7,032 nt of DNA from Oscillospiraceae bacterium (GCA_009785015.1 WQXD01000191.1:1-7032), one strand, 5' to 3'; positions 1 through 5,587 are shown, counted from the stretch's first letter. The notes: a model not told the origin generated them from the letters alone. Made by a program: numbers and translations.

Positions 1-66
1 CTTTTCCATGAAATCGGGATCATGCGCCCTCTTGGGAAGTAAAATATCGGCTCTGTTAAAACACAT
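1..66 (-). CDS. DUF1015 family protein, N-terminal fragment
   Basis: Only the first 22 codons are inside the window, and the gene continues past base 1. The visible peptide begins MCFNRADILLPKRAHDPDFM. The (P/R)ADILLPK motif followed by a short linker is typical of the start of DUF1015 proteins, a conserved family without an assigned biochemical role. The ATG is at 66-64, with GGAAGG at 83-78 on the minus strand 11 nt upstream. It begins 32 nt after the fabV stop with no hairpin between them, so the two are probably co-transcribed. The family call rests on a very short stretch recognised from memory. Confidence 0.6.
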   Translation of the reverse strand, partial: MCFNRADILLPKRAHDPDFMEK

Positions 67-98
67 AAATTTTTATGCCTTCCGTATCATTTTTATTG

Positions 99-1301
99 TT
101 ATAAAAGATTGATTATCCCCAGGCTGTTTTCGTCGACTTCGATTTCGGCGTCGGCGCCGTAGTCCACGCCGTCCAGCCCAAACCCGAAAAGATTCAAAAA
201 GTCCCTTTTGTATCCCTCCAGATCCGCCAAACCGGTCAGATTTTCGTCGTCGGCCAAATCCCAGCGTCTTTTAACTTCCGCCTGCACCGGGTCCTGCATC
301 TCCAGATCGTCCATTCGTATAAACCCGTTTTCGTCGGTCAGGTTTTTTTCGGCCCGGAATTTTTCAAACATCCGGTAGATCTGCTGCGCGCAGTTTTCGT
401 GCAGCTTTTTTTGTTTCATCACGGAAAACAAAATGGAAATATACAGCGGCAAAACGGGAATCGCAGCGCTCGACTGGGTGACGACCGCCTTGTTGACGGA
501 GACATACGAACAAACGCCGTACAATCCGTTCAATTTGTCCGAGGTGGCCTTCAGGTGGTTTTTCGCCGCCCCGACGGTGCCGTTTTGGTATATTTCGTGG
601 GTGAGCGGCGGGCCGATATACGTATAGCTGAGAATTGCGGCGTTTTCGCTCAGAAGATTGTTTTTTGCCAACACCCCGGCCCAGATTTCCAGATCTTCGC
701 CGCCCATCACCTTCACCGTGTTTTTTATTTCCTCCACGGTTGCGGGCCCTACTGCGGTTTCGTTTATTTTCCATCCGGACAGATCCACACCTTTGGAACG
801 GTACTCCTTCCCTATCGGTTTCAAAACGGACGAGTAGCGCTCGCCGGTGTCGGGGTCGAGCCTTGCCGGGGCGGCTATGCTGTAGATCAGCATGTCGATT
901 TTCTTCCCGGCGTCTTTGAAGACTTCGCACACTTTTTGTTTTGTCTCATGGGCGAAGGCGTCGCCGATTATCGTCTTGAGATACAGCCCCCGTTTATTCG
1001 CCTCTTTTTGGTAGGCGGCCAAATTGTACATTCCCGCAGTGGCGGTCCTGCCGCGGTCCTTTTGGGCGTTTTTTTCAAAGGCGACGCCCACCACCCCCGC
1101 CCCCAGCGCGAAAGAAGCCGCCAGCGCCGAAGCGAGCCCGTATCCCGCAGAGCAGCCGATGACGAGCGCATTTTTTACTTTTGGTATTTCGAGTTTTTTT
1201 TGCGCGTCAAAATATTCGATATTGTTTAAGATATTTTTTTCGCAGCCTTTCGGGTGCGCTGTCGTGCAAATAAAGCCCTTTATTTTAGGTTCGACGATCA
1301 T
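99..1301 (-). CDS. fabV: trans-2-enoyl-CoA/ACP reductase (TER/FabV family), NADH-dependent
   Basis: Reduces trans-2-enoyl thioesters with NADH. Family members act either in the last step of fatty-acid elongation (FabV) or in making butyryl-CoA from crotonyl-CoA (TER), and the sequence alone does not decide which. The 400-aa length is normal for the family. It starts MIVEPKIKGFICTTAHPKGC, the characteristic N-terminus. A Rossmann glycine motif GCSAGYG lies at residues 49-55, and an acidic residue (E76) after the second strand is consistent with NADH preference. The catalytic pair Y238-x8-K247 is in IYQNGTVGAAK, the Y-x8-K spacing that separates FabV from FabI. The conserved VTQSSAAIP segment is at about 274-282. 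Shine-Dalgarno GGGAGG at 1318-1313 sits 11 nt before the ATG. It is transcribed leftwards from its own promoter, probably with the DUF1015-like gene. The gene appears intact. Confidence 0.95.
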   Translation of the reverse strand: MIVEPKIKGFICTTAHPKGCEKNILNNIEYFDAQKKLEIPKVKNALVIGCSAGYGLASALAASFALGAGVVGVAFEKNAQKDRGRTATAGMYNLAAYQKEANKRGLYLKTIIGDAFAHETKQKVCEVFKDAGKKIDMLIYSIAAPARLDPDTGERYSSVLKPIGKEYRSKGVDLSGWKINETAVGPATVEEIKNTVKVMGGEDLEIWAGVLAKNNLLSENAAILSYTYIGPPLTHEIYQNGTVGAAKNHLKATSDKLNGLYGVCSYVSVNKAVVTQSSAAIPVLPLYISILFSVMKQKKLHENCAQQIYRMFEKFRAEKNLTDENGFIRMDDLEMQDPVQAEVKRRWDLADDENLTGLADLEGYKRDFLNLFGFGLDGVDYGADAEIEVDENSLGIINLL

Positions 1302-1328
1302 TTTCCCGAAAACCTCCCTTTTGGCTAC

Positions 1329-1357
1329 ATTATACTACAATTTAAACCAATTGTCAA
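1329..1357 (-). promoter_or_regulatory. sigma-70/sigma-A promoter of fabV
   Basis: On the minus strand, TTGACA (1357-1352) and TATAAT (1334-1329) are both exact consensus with a 17-nt spacer. The expected start near 1322 gives a leader of only about 20 nt containing the GGGAGG site. So strong a core promoter would normally need a repressor, and a candidate operator overlaps the -35. Confidence 0.85.
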
Positions 1358-1368
1358 CAATTAAACAA
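1351..1368. promoter_or_regulatory. candidate Rex (NADH/NAD+ sensor) operator
   Basis: The site reads TTGTCAACAATTAAACAA. It matches 12 of the 14 fixed positions of the clostridial Rex consensus TTGTTAA-N4-TTAACAA as I remember it. It covers the fabV -35 box, the position expected for a repressor. Rex controls NADH-oxidising fermentation genes in Bacillota, and TER/FabV consumes NADH. A second palindrome, AATTGT-CA-ACAATT (1349-1362), overlaps it and could instead be the real operator of another regulator. No rex gene is in the window. Confidence 0.45.
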
Positions 1369-1399
1369 GTAAAAAACGCGAATATGATAAAAAGATTTC

Positions 1400-1428
1400 T
1401 TGACAGAACCCAAAATATGTAGTATACT
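1400..1428 (+). promoter_or_regulatory. sigma-70/sigma-A promoter of the CPBP-tadA unit
   Basis: TTGACA (1400-1405), a 17-nt spacer and TATACT (1423-1428). The predicted start is near 1435, just before the Shine-Dalgarno GGAGG at 1449-1453. It is divergent from the fabV promoter, with the two -35 boxes about 42 bp apart. Confidence 0.8.
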
Positions 1429-1460
1429 GCTAATATATGAAGAATAATGGAGGAAAATTT

Positions 1461-1547
1461 ATGTCGAAAATAAAATTGAGCGAATGGGAGCCGCAGATAT
1501 TCTTTCAAAAGCCAAAGAAGCGCGCAAATTTTATTTTAAGGGCGTGA
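1461..1547 (+). CDS. short leader ORF (28 aa), possibly frameshifted
   Basis: The ATG has an excellent Shine-Dalgarno (GGAGG, 1449-1453, 7 nt spacer) directly downstream of a strong promoter, so ribosomes very likely start here. The 28-residue peptide begins MSKIKLSEWEPQIFF, ends at TGA 1545-1547, and resembles nothing I know. Its second half is basic and unpersuasive as protein, whereas the +2 frame over the same bases (see 1484-1555) looks more protein-like. It may be a leader peptide coupling translation to the TTG-started protease gene, or the front half of a small gene broken by a one-base deletion near 1483. Confidence 0.35.
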   Translation: MSKIKLSEWEPQIFFQKPKKRANFILRA

Positions 1548-1555
1548 TCGATTGA
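1484..1555 (+). CDS. alternative short frame (23 aa) overlapping the protease start
   Basis: From ATG 1484 this frame encodes a 23-residue peptide starting MGAADILSKAKEARK and ending FYFKGVID. It stops at TGA 1553-1555, overlapping the TTG start of the protease gene (TTGA), a classic coupling arrangement. Its own ribosome binding site is poor (only GAG nearby). A single extra A at about 1483 would join it to the well-initiated frame at 1461 as one 31-aa peptide. I do not recognise the peptide. Confidence 0.3.
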   Translation: MGAADILSKAKEARKFYFKGVID

Positions 1556-2610
1556 GCGATGTTTATAAGAGCGGCAGATGGGTTTATTCTTCCAAGACGG
1601 ACAAAATAAAATTCACTTCGTCGATACATATAATCTCCCTTGCCGTATTGTTCCAGTATTTTATATTCAAGGAACTGCCCGAAATCATATATGGTATTCT
1701 CGGTTTTTTTATCCGCGACGCATTCATTTGGGATTTTTTTGACCCGGAAGAAGTCAGTTATATGATTTTCAACGCGATGGCGATTATTACGACGCTTGTT
1801 TCCTGCGCCGCGACGGGGGCGTTTATTATTTTATGCTTTCAGAAATTCGGGCCGGGGACGGACTCTTTTTTTGCGAGGGATCGTGTGTCGTATAAATTTA
1901 AGCTCCCCTCTAACACCCCCGTTTTGCTTATAGCGGGGGTGTGCATCATGGAATTTTCCTCATTTGCGTATATGTTTTTAAATGTTTTCCTCGATAAATT
2001 TTTCGGCGTTTCGCCGGTTTTGCCTTCGGACACGTATTCGTATTTTCCCCAGACCGGCGCCGGGGCGGTTTTGTACTTTATATCGCTTGTGGTAATTCCC
2101 GCCCTCGCCGAAGAATTTGTGTGCAGGTACGTGATGCTCAACGCGCTGAAAAAATACGGGAACACATTCGCCATAATTGTCTCATCCGTTTTTTTCGGGT
2201 TTATGCACGCGCGCGCGAGCGCGCTCATATATGCGACCGCGATGGGCCTTTTTTTGGCGTATATCGCGATAAGAACAAAATCCGTATGGTTTTCGGTGAT
2301 ACTTCACGCATTGGTCAATTGTATCTCCTTTGTTTTTTTGTATCTGTCCTCGCTGCCGTTTTTATACGACGAATCGGTGGATATATTGTATCTGATGTTT
2401 TCGGCTCTGATATTTTTCGTATGCGCGGTATATCTGATAGTTTTGATACTGAAAAAAAAACACCGGTACGATAAACTTGCTGCGCCCGTAAATTGCGTTC
2501 ATATTCCGGCAAAACACAAACTGCTTTTTTTCTTCAACGCCGCTTCGATAATATTTTTTGTTTTGACTATATTCAAAAGCCTCGAGGAATACGGTTTTTT
2601 GGGAGTGTGA
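1552..2610 (+). CDS. CPBP family intramembrane glutamic endopeptidase (Rce1/Abi-like)
   Basis: Polytopic membrane protein of 352 aa with roughly 8-9 hydrophobic segments (about 25-60, 72-98, 122-147, 168-190, 203-222, 224-240, 245-268, 278-300, 323-345). All three CPBP/Abi motifs are present: E187-E188-x3-R192, F215-x3-H219 and H252-x3-N256. These form the active site of the Rce1-type intramembrane proteases. Bacterial members are linked to bacteriocin immunity, signalling or protein maturation, and the substrate here is unknown. The start is TTG at 1552 because no in-frame ATG lies upstream of the first membrane segment. AAGGG (1538-1542) is 9 nt before it, and the TTG overlaps the stop of a short frame. 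It is followed by tadA, probably in the same transcript. Confidence 0.88.
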   Translation: MSDVYKSGRWVYSSKTDKIKFTSSIHIISLAVLFQYFIFKELPEIIYGILGFFIRDAFIWDFFDPEEVSYMIFNAMAIITTLVSCAATGAFIILCFQKFGPGTDSFFARDRVSYKFKLPSNTPVLLIAGVCIMEFSSFAYMFLNVFLDKFFGVSPVLPSDTYSYFPQTGAGAVLYFISLVVIPALAEEFVCRYVMLNALKKYGNTFAIIVSSVFFGFMHARASALIYATAMGLFLAYIAIRTKSVWFSVILHALVNCISFVFLYLSSLPFLYDESVDILYLMFSALIFFVCAVYLIVLILKKKHRYDKLAAPVNCVHIPAKHKLLFFFNAASIIFFVLTIFKSLEEYGFLGV

Positions 2611-2615
2611 AAATT

Positions 2616-3089
2616 TTGGAAATTTTGGATAATCACGAGTATTTCATGGAAAAGGCGATCGAGTGGGCCGGGGTGGCAAACCAAATGGACGAGGCGCCGG
2701 TCGGCTGCGTCATCACCCAAAACGAAAAAATAATCGCCGCGGGATATAACCGCCGCGAAAACGATCAGAACGCGCTGGCCCACGCGGAACTCGCAGCGAT
2801 AAAAACCGCCTGCGAAAAGACGGGTTTCTGGCGGCTCAATGAGTGCGATCTGTACGTTACCCTCGAGCCCTGCCCCATGTGCGCCGGGGCGATAATAAAC
2901 GCGCGCATAAGGCGCGTCATATTCGGGGCATTCGACAAAAAGTCCGGGGCATTCGGAAGCGTGGTGAATTTAAACGATTTTGGCTTCAACCACAAGCCGG
3001 AGATAATAGGAGGCGTGCTCGCGGAAAAGGCGGGCGCGTTGCTCAGCGCTTTTTTCTCGGATTTGCGAAAAAAACAAAAAGGGCAGTAA
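2616..3089 (+). CDS. tadA: tRNA(Arg) adenosine(34) deaminase TadA
   Basis: Converts A34 to inosine in the wobble position of tRNA-Arg(ACG), so that it can read CGU, CGC and CGA codons. Zinc-dependent cytidine-deaminase fold: H56-A-E58 gives the zinc ligand and proton-shuttling Glu, and P85-C86-P-M-C89 gives the two zinc Cys. The segment ARIRRVIFGAFDKKSGAFGS is the TadA signature that separates it from guanine and cytosine deaminases. The start is uncertain. TTG 2616 (157 aa) is chosen for the GGGAG at 2601-2605. GTG 2607 overlaps the protease TGA, TTG 2625 gives MDNHEYFMEKAIEWA, and ATG 2646 would cut into the conserved first helix. It is translationally close to the protease gene and ends 12 nt from a convergent gene, with no terminator between them. 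No SRP RNA gene follows, unlike in many Bacillota. Confidence 0.93.
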   Translation: MEILDNHEYFMEKAIEWAGVANQMDEAPVGCVITQNEKIIAAGYNRRENDQNALAHAELAAIKTACEKTGFWRLNECDLYVTLEPCPMCAGAIINARIRRVIFGAFDKKSGAFGSVVNLNDFGFNHKPEIIGGVLAEKAGALLSAFFSDLRKKQKGQ

Positions 3090-3101
3090 AGTGCAGGTTC
3101 G

Positions 3102-3680
3102 TCACCATTCCTGCCGCGTGAAATTAGGCGGCGCGGCGGTTATCGCCACAAGGTCCCCGGTTTGTTTTAAAACGTAAAGCCCCTTTTTGTGCGCGTAACG
3201 CAGCACGTTTTCGGCGATAATTTCGCCCGCTATCGCCCCCACCAATTTGCGGCTGTCATTGTGAGCGTCCATATAGCCGCGGATTTTTGCTATCCGCTCT
3301 ATATGCTCGTCGATATCGCCGACGGAAAGCTCGGTTTTGATTTCCACAGGCATGGCGTACTGACCGTTTTCGAGAAAAAAATCCGCTTCCGCCAATACCC
3401 GGCCATTCTCGACAAACTTATAATGCGAGCTCTGTTTATTGAAAGGGAACCCGATTTCGTTGAATTTTTTCCAAAGCTCCGCTTCAAACATGGCCTCGGT
3501 CAGTCTTCCTTGCAGATTGCCCAATCCTCCGATATTTTTGGATAAATCCGCAATAGTTTTTTCAATAGCCGCAATAGTTTTTTGGGTATTTTTTTCCGAT
3601 GCCATGAGAGCGGCCCAGACGTTTTCAAATGTATTCCCTTTTGCCGCCTCGTCTGCTTGTTGTGTGGTTGTATTTTCCAT
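3102..3680 (-). CDS. DUF3782-like PD-(D/E)xK nuclease-fold protein
   Basis: Soluble 192-aa protein. Residues about 20-55 are helical and coiled-coil-like (ASEKNTQKTIAAIEKTIADL). The second half resembles the DUF3782 family of predicted restriction-endonuclease-like proteins. Candidate active-site residues are E62 (in GRLTEAM), D100 (LAEADFF) and E113-x-K115 (PVEIKT), the order expected for PD-(D/E)xK. No methyltransferase or other restriction component is next to it, so it looks solitary, as family members often are. Its role is unknown. The start is ATG 3680, preceded by AGGAGG (3698-3693) with a longish 12-nt spacer. The GTG at 3701 is rejected because it would place the Shine-Dalgarno inside the coding region. 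Transcription is leftward from its own promoter, convergent with tadA. Confidence 0.72.
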   Translation of the reverse strand: MENTTTQQADEAAKGNTFENVWAALMASEKNTQKTIAAIEKTIADLSKNIGGLGNLQGRLTEAMFEAELWKKFNEIGFPFNKQSSHYKFVENGRVLAEADFFLENGQYAMPVEIKTELSVGDIDEHIERIAKIRGYMDAHNDSRKLVGAIAGEIIAENVLRYAHKKGLYVLKQTGDLVAITAAPPNFTRQEW

Positions 3681-3756
3681 GAATAAAATTTTCCTCCTCA
3701 CTTGGGCAATTTTTTTGGTTTGTTTATTTTTTTCACTTTTTTTATCTTGTCAAATT

Positions 3757-3785
3757 ATTGTATCATATCCGCCATATTTTGTCAA
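3757..3785 (-). promoter_or_regulatory. promoter of the DUF3782-like gene
   Basis: On the minus strand, TTGACA (3785-3780), a 17-nt spacer and TACAAT (3762-3757). A second TTGACA copy lies at 3754-3749 without a good -10. The predicted start near 3750 leaves a roughly 70-nt AT-rich leader before ATG 3680. Confidence 0.75.
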
Positions 3786-3856
3786 GGGGAGGCGAAAACA
3801 CCCGTCACGCGGTTTTTTCGTGGTTCTACCGTGGTTTTGTGGGTGCTCGCGTGCCA

Positions 3857-3875
3857 CCCTCTTTGCGAAAGAGGG
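3857..3875. repeat. 8-bp perfect hairpin CCCTCTTT-GCG-AAAGAGGG
   Basis: Perfect 8-bp inverted repeat with a 3-nt loop, flanked by GTGCCA on the left and CAAAG on the right. No T-tract follows on either strand, so it is not a convincing intrinsic terminator. It has the look of a dispersed intergenic hairpin repeat, but only one copy is in the window. Confidence 0.5.
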
Positions 3876-3983
3876 CAAAGATACGCCATTTTTTCGTCCG
3901 GCAAATTCCATTTTCATGCCTCGAAAAATTTATATTTTAATATAGTAATTCTATTATAAAAGAAGACCACCGCTTAAACTTGT

Positions 3984-4053
3984 CACGAAAGCACCTTTTT
4001 TTGGCACGAACGGAAATTTTTCGCCGTTCGTGCCATTTTTTGTGCGTTTCGTG
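3984..4053. repeat. symmetric dyad of four CACGAA half-sites at 21-22 bp spacing
   Basis: CACGAA occurs at 3984-3989 and 4005-4010, and its complement TTCGTG at 4027-4032 and 4048-4053. Both pairs share the same centre at 4018.5. The inner arms are a perfect 12-bp inverted repeat (4002-4013 and 4024-4035). The outer arms CACGAAAGCAC and GTGCGTTTCGTG differ by one inserted base. The arms on each side are separated by T6. Spacing by two helical turns puts all four sites on one DNA face. Confidence 0.7.
4002..4041 (+). terminator. possible intrinsic terminator formed by the inner dyad
   Basis: A 12-bp stem (TGGCACGAACGG with its exact complement), 10-nt loop and six T directly after on the + strand. 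By shape it is a good Rho-independent terminator. A second weaker one follows (TGCGTT 4043-4048 with AACGCA 4067-4072, then T7). No rightward gene lies just upstream, so it would only stop stray transcription before the toxin gene. Its true role may be different. Confidence 0.4.
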
Positions 4054-4190
4054 CCAAATCCCGCACAACGCATTTTTTTGTGGACATGCAACTTTTTTCA
4101 CTTCCCGGCAATTCCGGTAAAAATGGAGAATCATGGTCTGTATTAAAAACATACGGCTTTGCCGAAAAATCACCCCGCCTATACGTGACA

Positions 4191-4207
4191 CCCCTCCCGT
4201 GGAGAGG
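4191..4207. repeat. short hairpin CCCCTCC-CGT-GGAGAGG
   Basis: Seven-base arms with one mismatch around a CGT loop, followed by AATTTTGC on the + strand. It lies about 30 bp upstream of the toxin promoter. It may be a small intergenic repeat or a weak terminator. Confidence 0.35.
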
Positions 4208-4235
4208 AATTTTGCAGGTAAATGTATATATATGG

Positions 4236-4264
4236 TTGACTATTCAAAAGACATATGTTATAAT
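4236..4264 (+). promoter_or_regulatory. promoter of the HTH-DUF3990 operon
   Basis: TTGACT (4236-4241), a 17-nt spacer and a perfect TATAAT (4259-4264). The predicted start near 4271 gives a leader of about 30 nt containing AGAGG at 4290-4294. This position rules out the long upstream extension of the reading frame as coding. Confidence 0.85.
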
Positions 4265-4285
4265 AATATCAATACAAATGTTATA
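4251..4285 (+). promoter_or_regulatory. candidate operator: 12-bp direct repeat, 23 bp apart
   Basis: ACATATGTTATA (4251-4262) and ACAAATGTTATA (4274-4285) match at 11 of 12 positions. The first overlaps the -10 box and the second covers the first transcribed bases. The 23-bp period is close to two helical turns. They are plausible binding sites for the HTH domain of the gene they control. Part of the similarity is simply AT-rich promoter sequence. Confidence 0.4.
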
Positions 4286-4301
4286 TTCAAGAGGTTCAAA
4301 T

Positions 4302-5150
4302 ATGCAATTGCCCGATATAATAAAAGAGATACGCAAACGAACTGGAAACAGCCAAAAATCGTTGGCTGCCGCGCTGAACGTCAGCTTCGCTACAATCAAC
4401 CGCTGGGAAACCGGGCGATGCGAACCGGCGCCCATCGCTATGGATGGCATACGCGCCTATTGCTGGCGCAAGGGCATTGATTACGCGGAGTTTGAAGGCA
4501 ACACCATAAGAACCGGGAGCGGGACAATCCAACTGTATCACGGTTCAAAAAACGGAATCGTGGGAGATATAAAACCCATAAGCCGGGATTTGTGCGATTT
4601 CGGAAAAGGTTTTTACATGGGAACGGAGCGGCTTCAGCCTTTGACGCTGATCTGTAATTTCCCGAACGCTAAAATGTACACGGTCAGCGCAGATTTGACC
4701 GGACTCCGTATCCTTGAGGTTGAGGTAGGCATAGACTGGGCGCTGCTTATAGCCTATCACCGCGGGAAAATGGAGCATATAAAAGACAGCGGCATTTACC
4801 GGAAATCTGCGGAGATGTCTGACGGTTGCGACATGATCGTCGGGGACATAGCCAACGACAGGATGTTCGTGGTTTTAGACAGGTTTTTTTCCGGCGAAAT
4901 ATCCGATGCCGCGCTCATAAACAGCCTGTCGGCGCTGAAACTAGGAAAGCAGTATGTGGCGCTCACCGAGCAAGCCTGCCGACAAATTGAAATAATAGAG
5001 GAAAAATCCGTCAGCGAAGCCGAGCGCACCGTACTGCGCGTAGAAAGCGAGGCTTACAGGCAGGAAGGTATTCGCCAAGCGGAGGAAATCTGCAAAAGGC
5101 ATCGCCGGGACGGACGTTTCTTTGATGAGATAACAGAAGGGGGTATATGA
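4302..5150 (+). CDS. HTH-XRE / DUF3990 (ADP-ribosyltransferase-like) fusion, probable toxin
   Basis: A 282-aa two-domain protein. Residues about 4-58 form an XRE-type helix-turn-helix (NSQKSLAAALNVSFATINRW with ETGRCEPAP following). Residues about 75-235 match DUF3990, a family placed in the ADP-ribosyltransferase fold and found in toxin-antitoxin loci. Family landmarks are LYHGS (H80), DFGKGFYMG (99-107), CDMIVGDIANDR (176-187) and KQYVALTEQA (216-225). The last contains the Q217/E223 region that may correspond to the third ART motif. The tail (about 236-282) is helical and charged. ATG 4302 follows AGAGG (4290-4294) by 7 nt. Its stop overlaps the next gene by 4 nt (ATGA). I infer a toxin carrying its own DNA-binding domain and perhaps autoregulating. 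The target molecule and activity cannot be read from sequence. Confidence 0.82.
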   Translation: MQLPDIIKEIRKRTGNSQKSLAAALNVSFATINRWETGRCEPAPIAMDGIRAYCWRKGIDYAEFEGNTIRTGSGTIQLYHGSKNGIVGDIKPISRDLCDFGKGFYMGTERLQPLTLICNFPNAKMYTVSADLTGLRILEVEVGIDWALLIAYHRGKMEHIKDSGIYRKSAEMSDGCDMIVGDIANDRMFVVLDRFFSGEISDAALINSLSALKLGKQYVALTEQACRQIEIIEEKSVSEAERTVLRVESEAYRQEGIRQAEEICKRHRRDGRFFDEITEGGI

Positions 5151-5587
5151 ACATGAAAAAAGCTCTCGGCGGATTTGAGCGTCAGCTTTGCGACATTCAG
5201 GGTCGGCTTTTTGAACGCTCGCTGAAAAAGGGTTTGGATTCCCCCGATTTTGTGGAAAAATTCATGAACAGCAAAACCTGCGGTTTTTTGGATTTGCCGT
5301 ATGACCGGCTGCAGTGGGCCGGGGAGGAATATATAATGGAAGACTTGCTTGATGAGATGCCCGTAAAACCGATTGGGGAACGGTACGGCAGCGAGGAGTT
5401 ATTTTGGATGGGGTATATATACCGCTATTGGCACTACATGACCGGTGAGAGCGGCCGCGACATATACATCCAGGCAAAGGCGCGCCGCATGAAGGAGTGT
5501 TATCTTGGTTTTCACACTTTGGACGCAGTCATGGCGATCGAGGACTTAAAGGAAATTTATCGGCAAGAGCAAACTTTGCGGCAGTAA
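5147..5587 (+). CDS. uncharacterised partner of the DUF3990 protein, probable antitoxin
   Basis: Small soluble 146-aa protein (144 aa if ATG 5153 is used). It has no membrane segment or signal peptide. I recall similar proteins in Clostridia, with an N-terminal QLCDIQGRLFE helix and a central aromatic segment LFWMGYIYRYWHYMTGESGR (86-104). They lack an assigned function that I know of. Its start overlaps the toxin stop (ATGA), which implies coupled translation and near-equal synthesis. GAAGGGGG (5136-5143) is only 3 nt from ATG 5147 but 9 nt from ATG 5153, so the second Met may be the true start. The antitoxin role is inferred from position, size and coupling to the DUF3990 gene. It could also be an accessory subunit or chaperone. 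Confidence 0.75.
   Translation: MNMKKALGGFERQLCDIQGRLFERSLKKGLDSPDFVEKFMNSKTCGFLDLPYDRLQWAGEEYIMEDLLDEMPVKPIGERYGSEELFWMGYIYRYWHYMTGESGRDIYIQAKARRMKECYLGFHTLDAVMAIEDLKEIYRQEQTLRQ

Larger units (their letters stand above)
3786..4235. other. gene-free intergenic stretch with hairpins and dyads
   Basis: About 450 bp between two outward-firing promoters (leftward at 3757-3785, rightward at 4236-4264). The open frames here lack ribosome binding sites and recognisable protein character. It contains a G/C-rich mosaic (about 3786-3880) with the inverted motif pair CACGCG/CGCGTG, the hairpin at 3857-3875, an AT-rich patch (3926-3960), the four-site dyad at 3984-4053, and the hairpin at 4191-4207. The variation in base composition suggests assembled intergenic repeats rather than a decayed gene. 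Confidence 0.6.

Noticed and set aside
399..1229. Long open frame on the + strand (276 codons) and a 188-codon minus frame (364-930) inside fabV
   Set aside because: Both are shadows of the intact fabV gene: biased Arg/Gly/Phe composition, no ribosome binding site and no recognisable domain.
3090..3101. SRP RNA gene expected after tadA in many Bacillota
   Set aside because: Only 12 nt separate tadA from the convergent gene, so there is no RNA gene here.
3702..3959. Plus-strand frame of 85 codons opposite the nuclease-gene promoter
   Set aside because: It covers a promoter and T-rich leader, has no start signals, and its hydrophobic look comes from T-runs.
3937..4191. 84-codon minus-strand frame over the intergenic dyad
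   Set aside because: Its WHE repeats are just the translated CACGAA inverted repeats. It lacks a Shine-Dalgarno and protein-like composition.
4080..4301. 74-codon in-frame upstream extension of the HTH-DUF3990 gene
   Set aside because: The promoter (4236-4264) and AGAGG-ATG signals place the start at 4302, and the HTH domain begins right there. The extension crosses the hairpin and promoter DNA.
4293..4301. GGTTCAAAT resembling a tRNA T-arm
   Set aside because: No acceptor, D or anticodon stems fit around it. It is the leader just before the toxin ATG.
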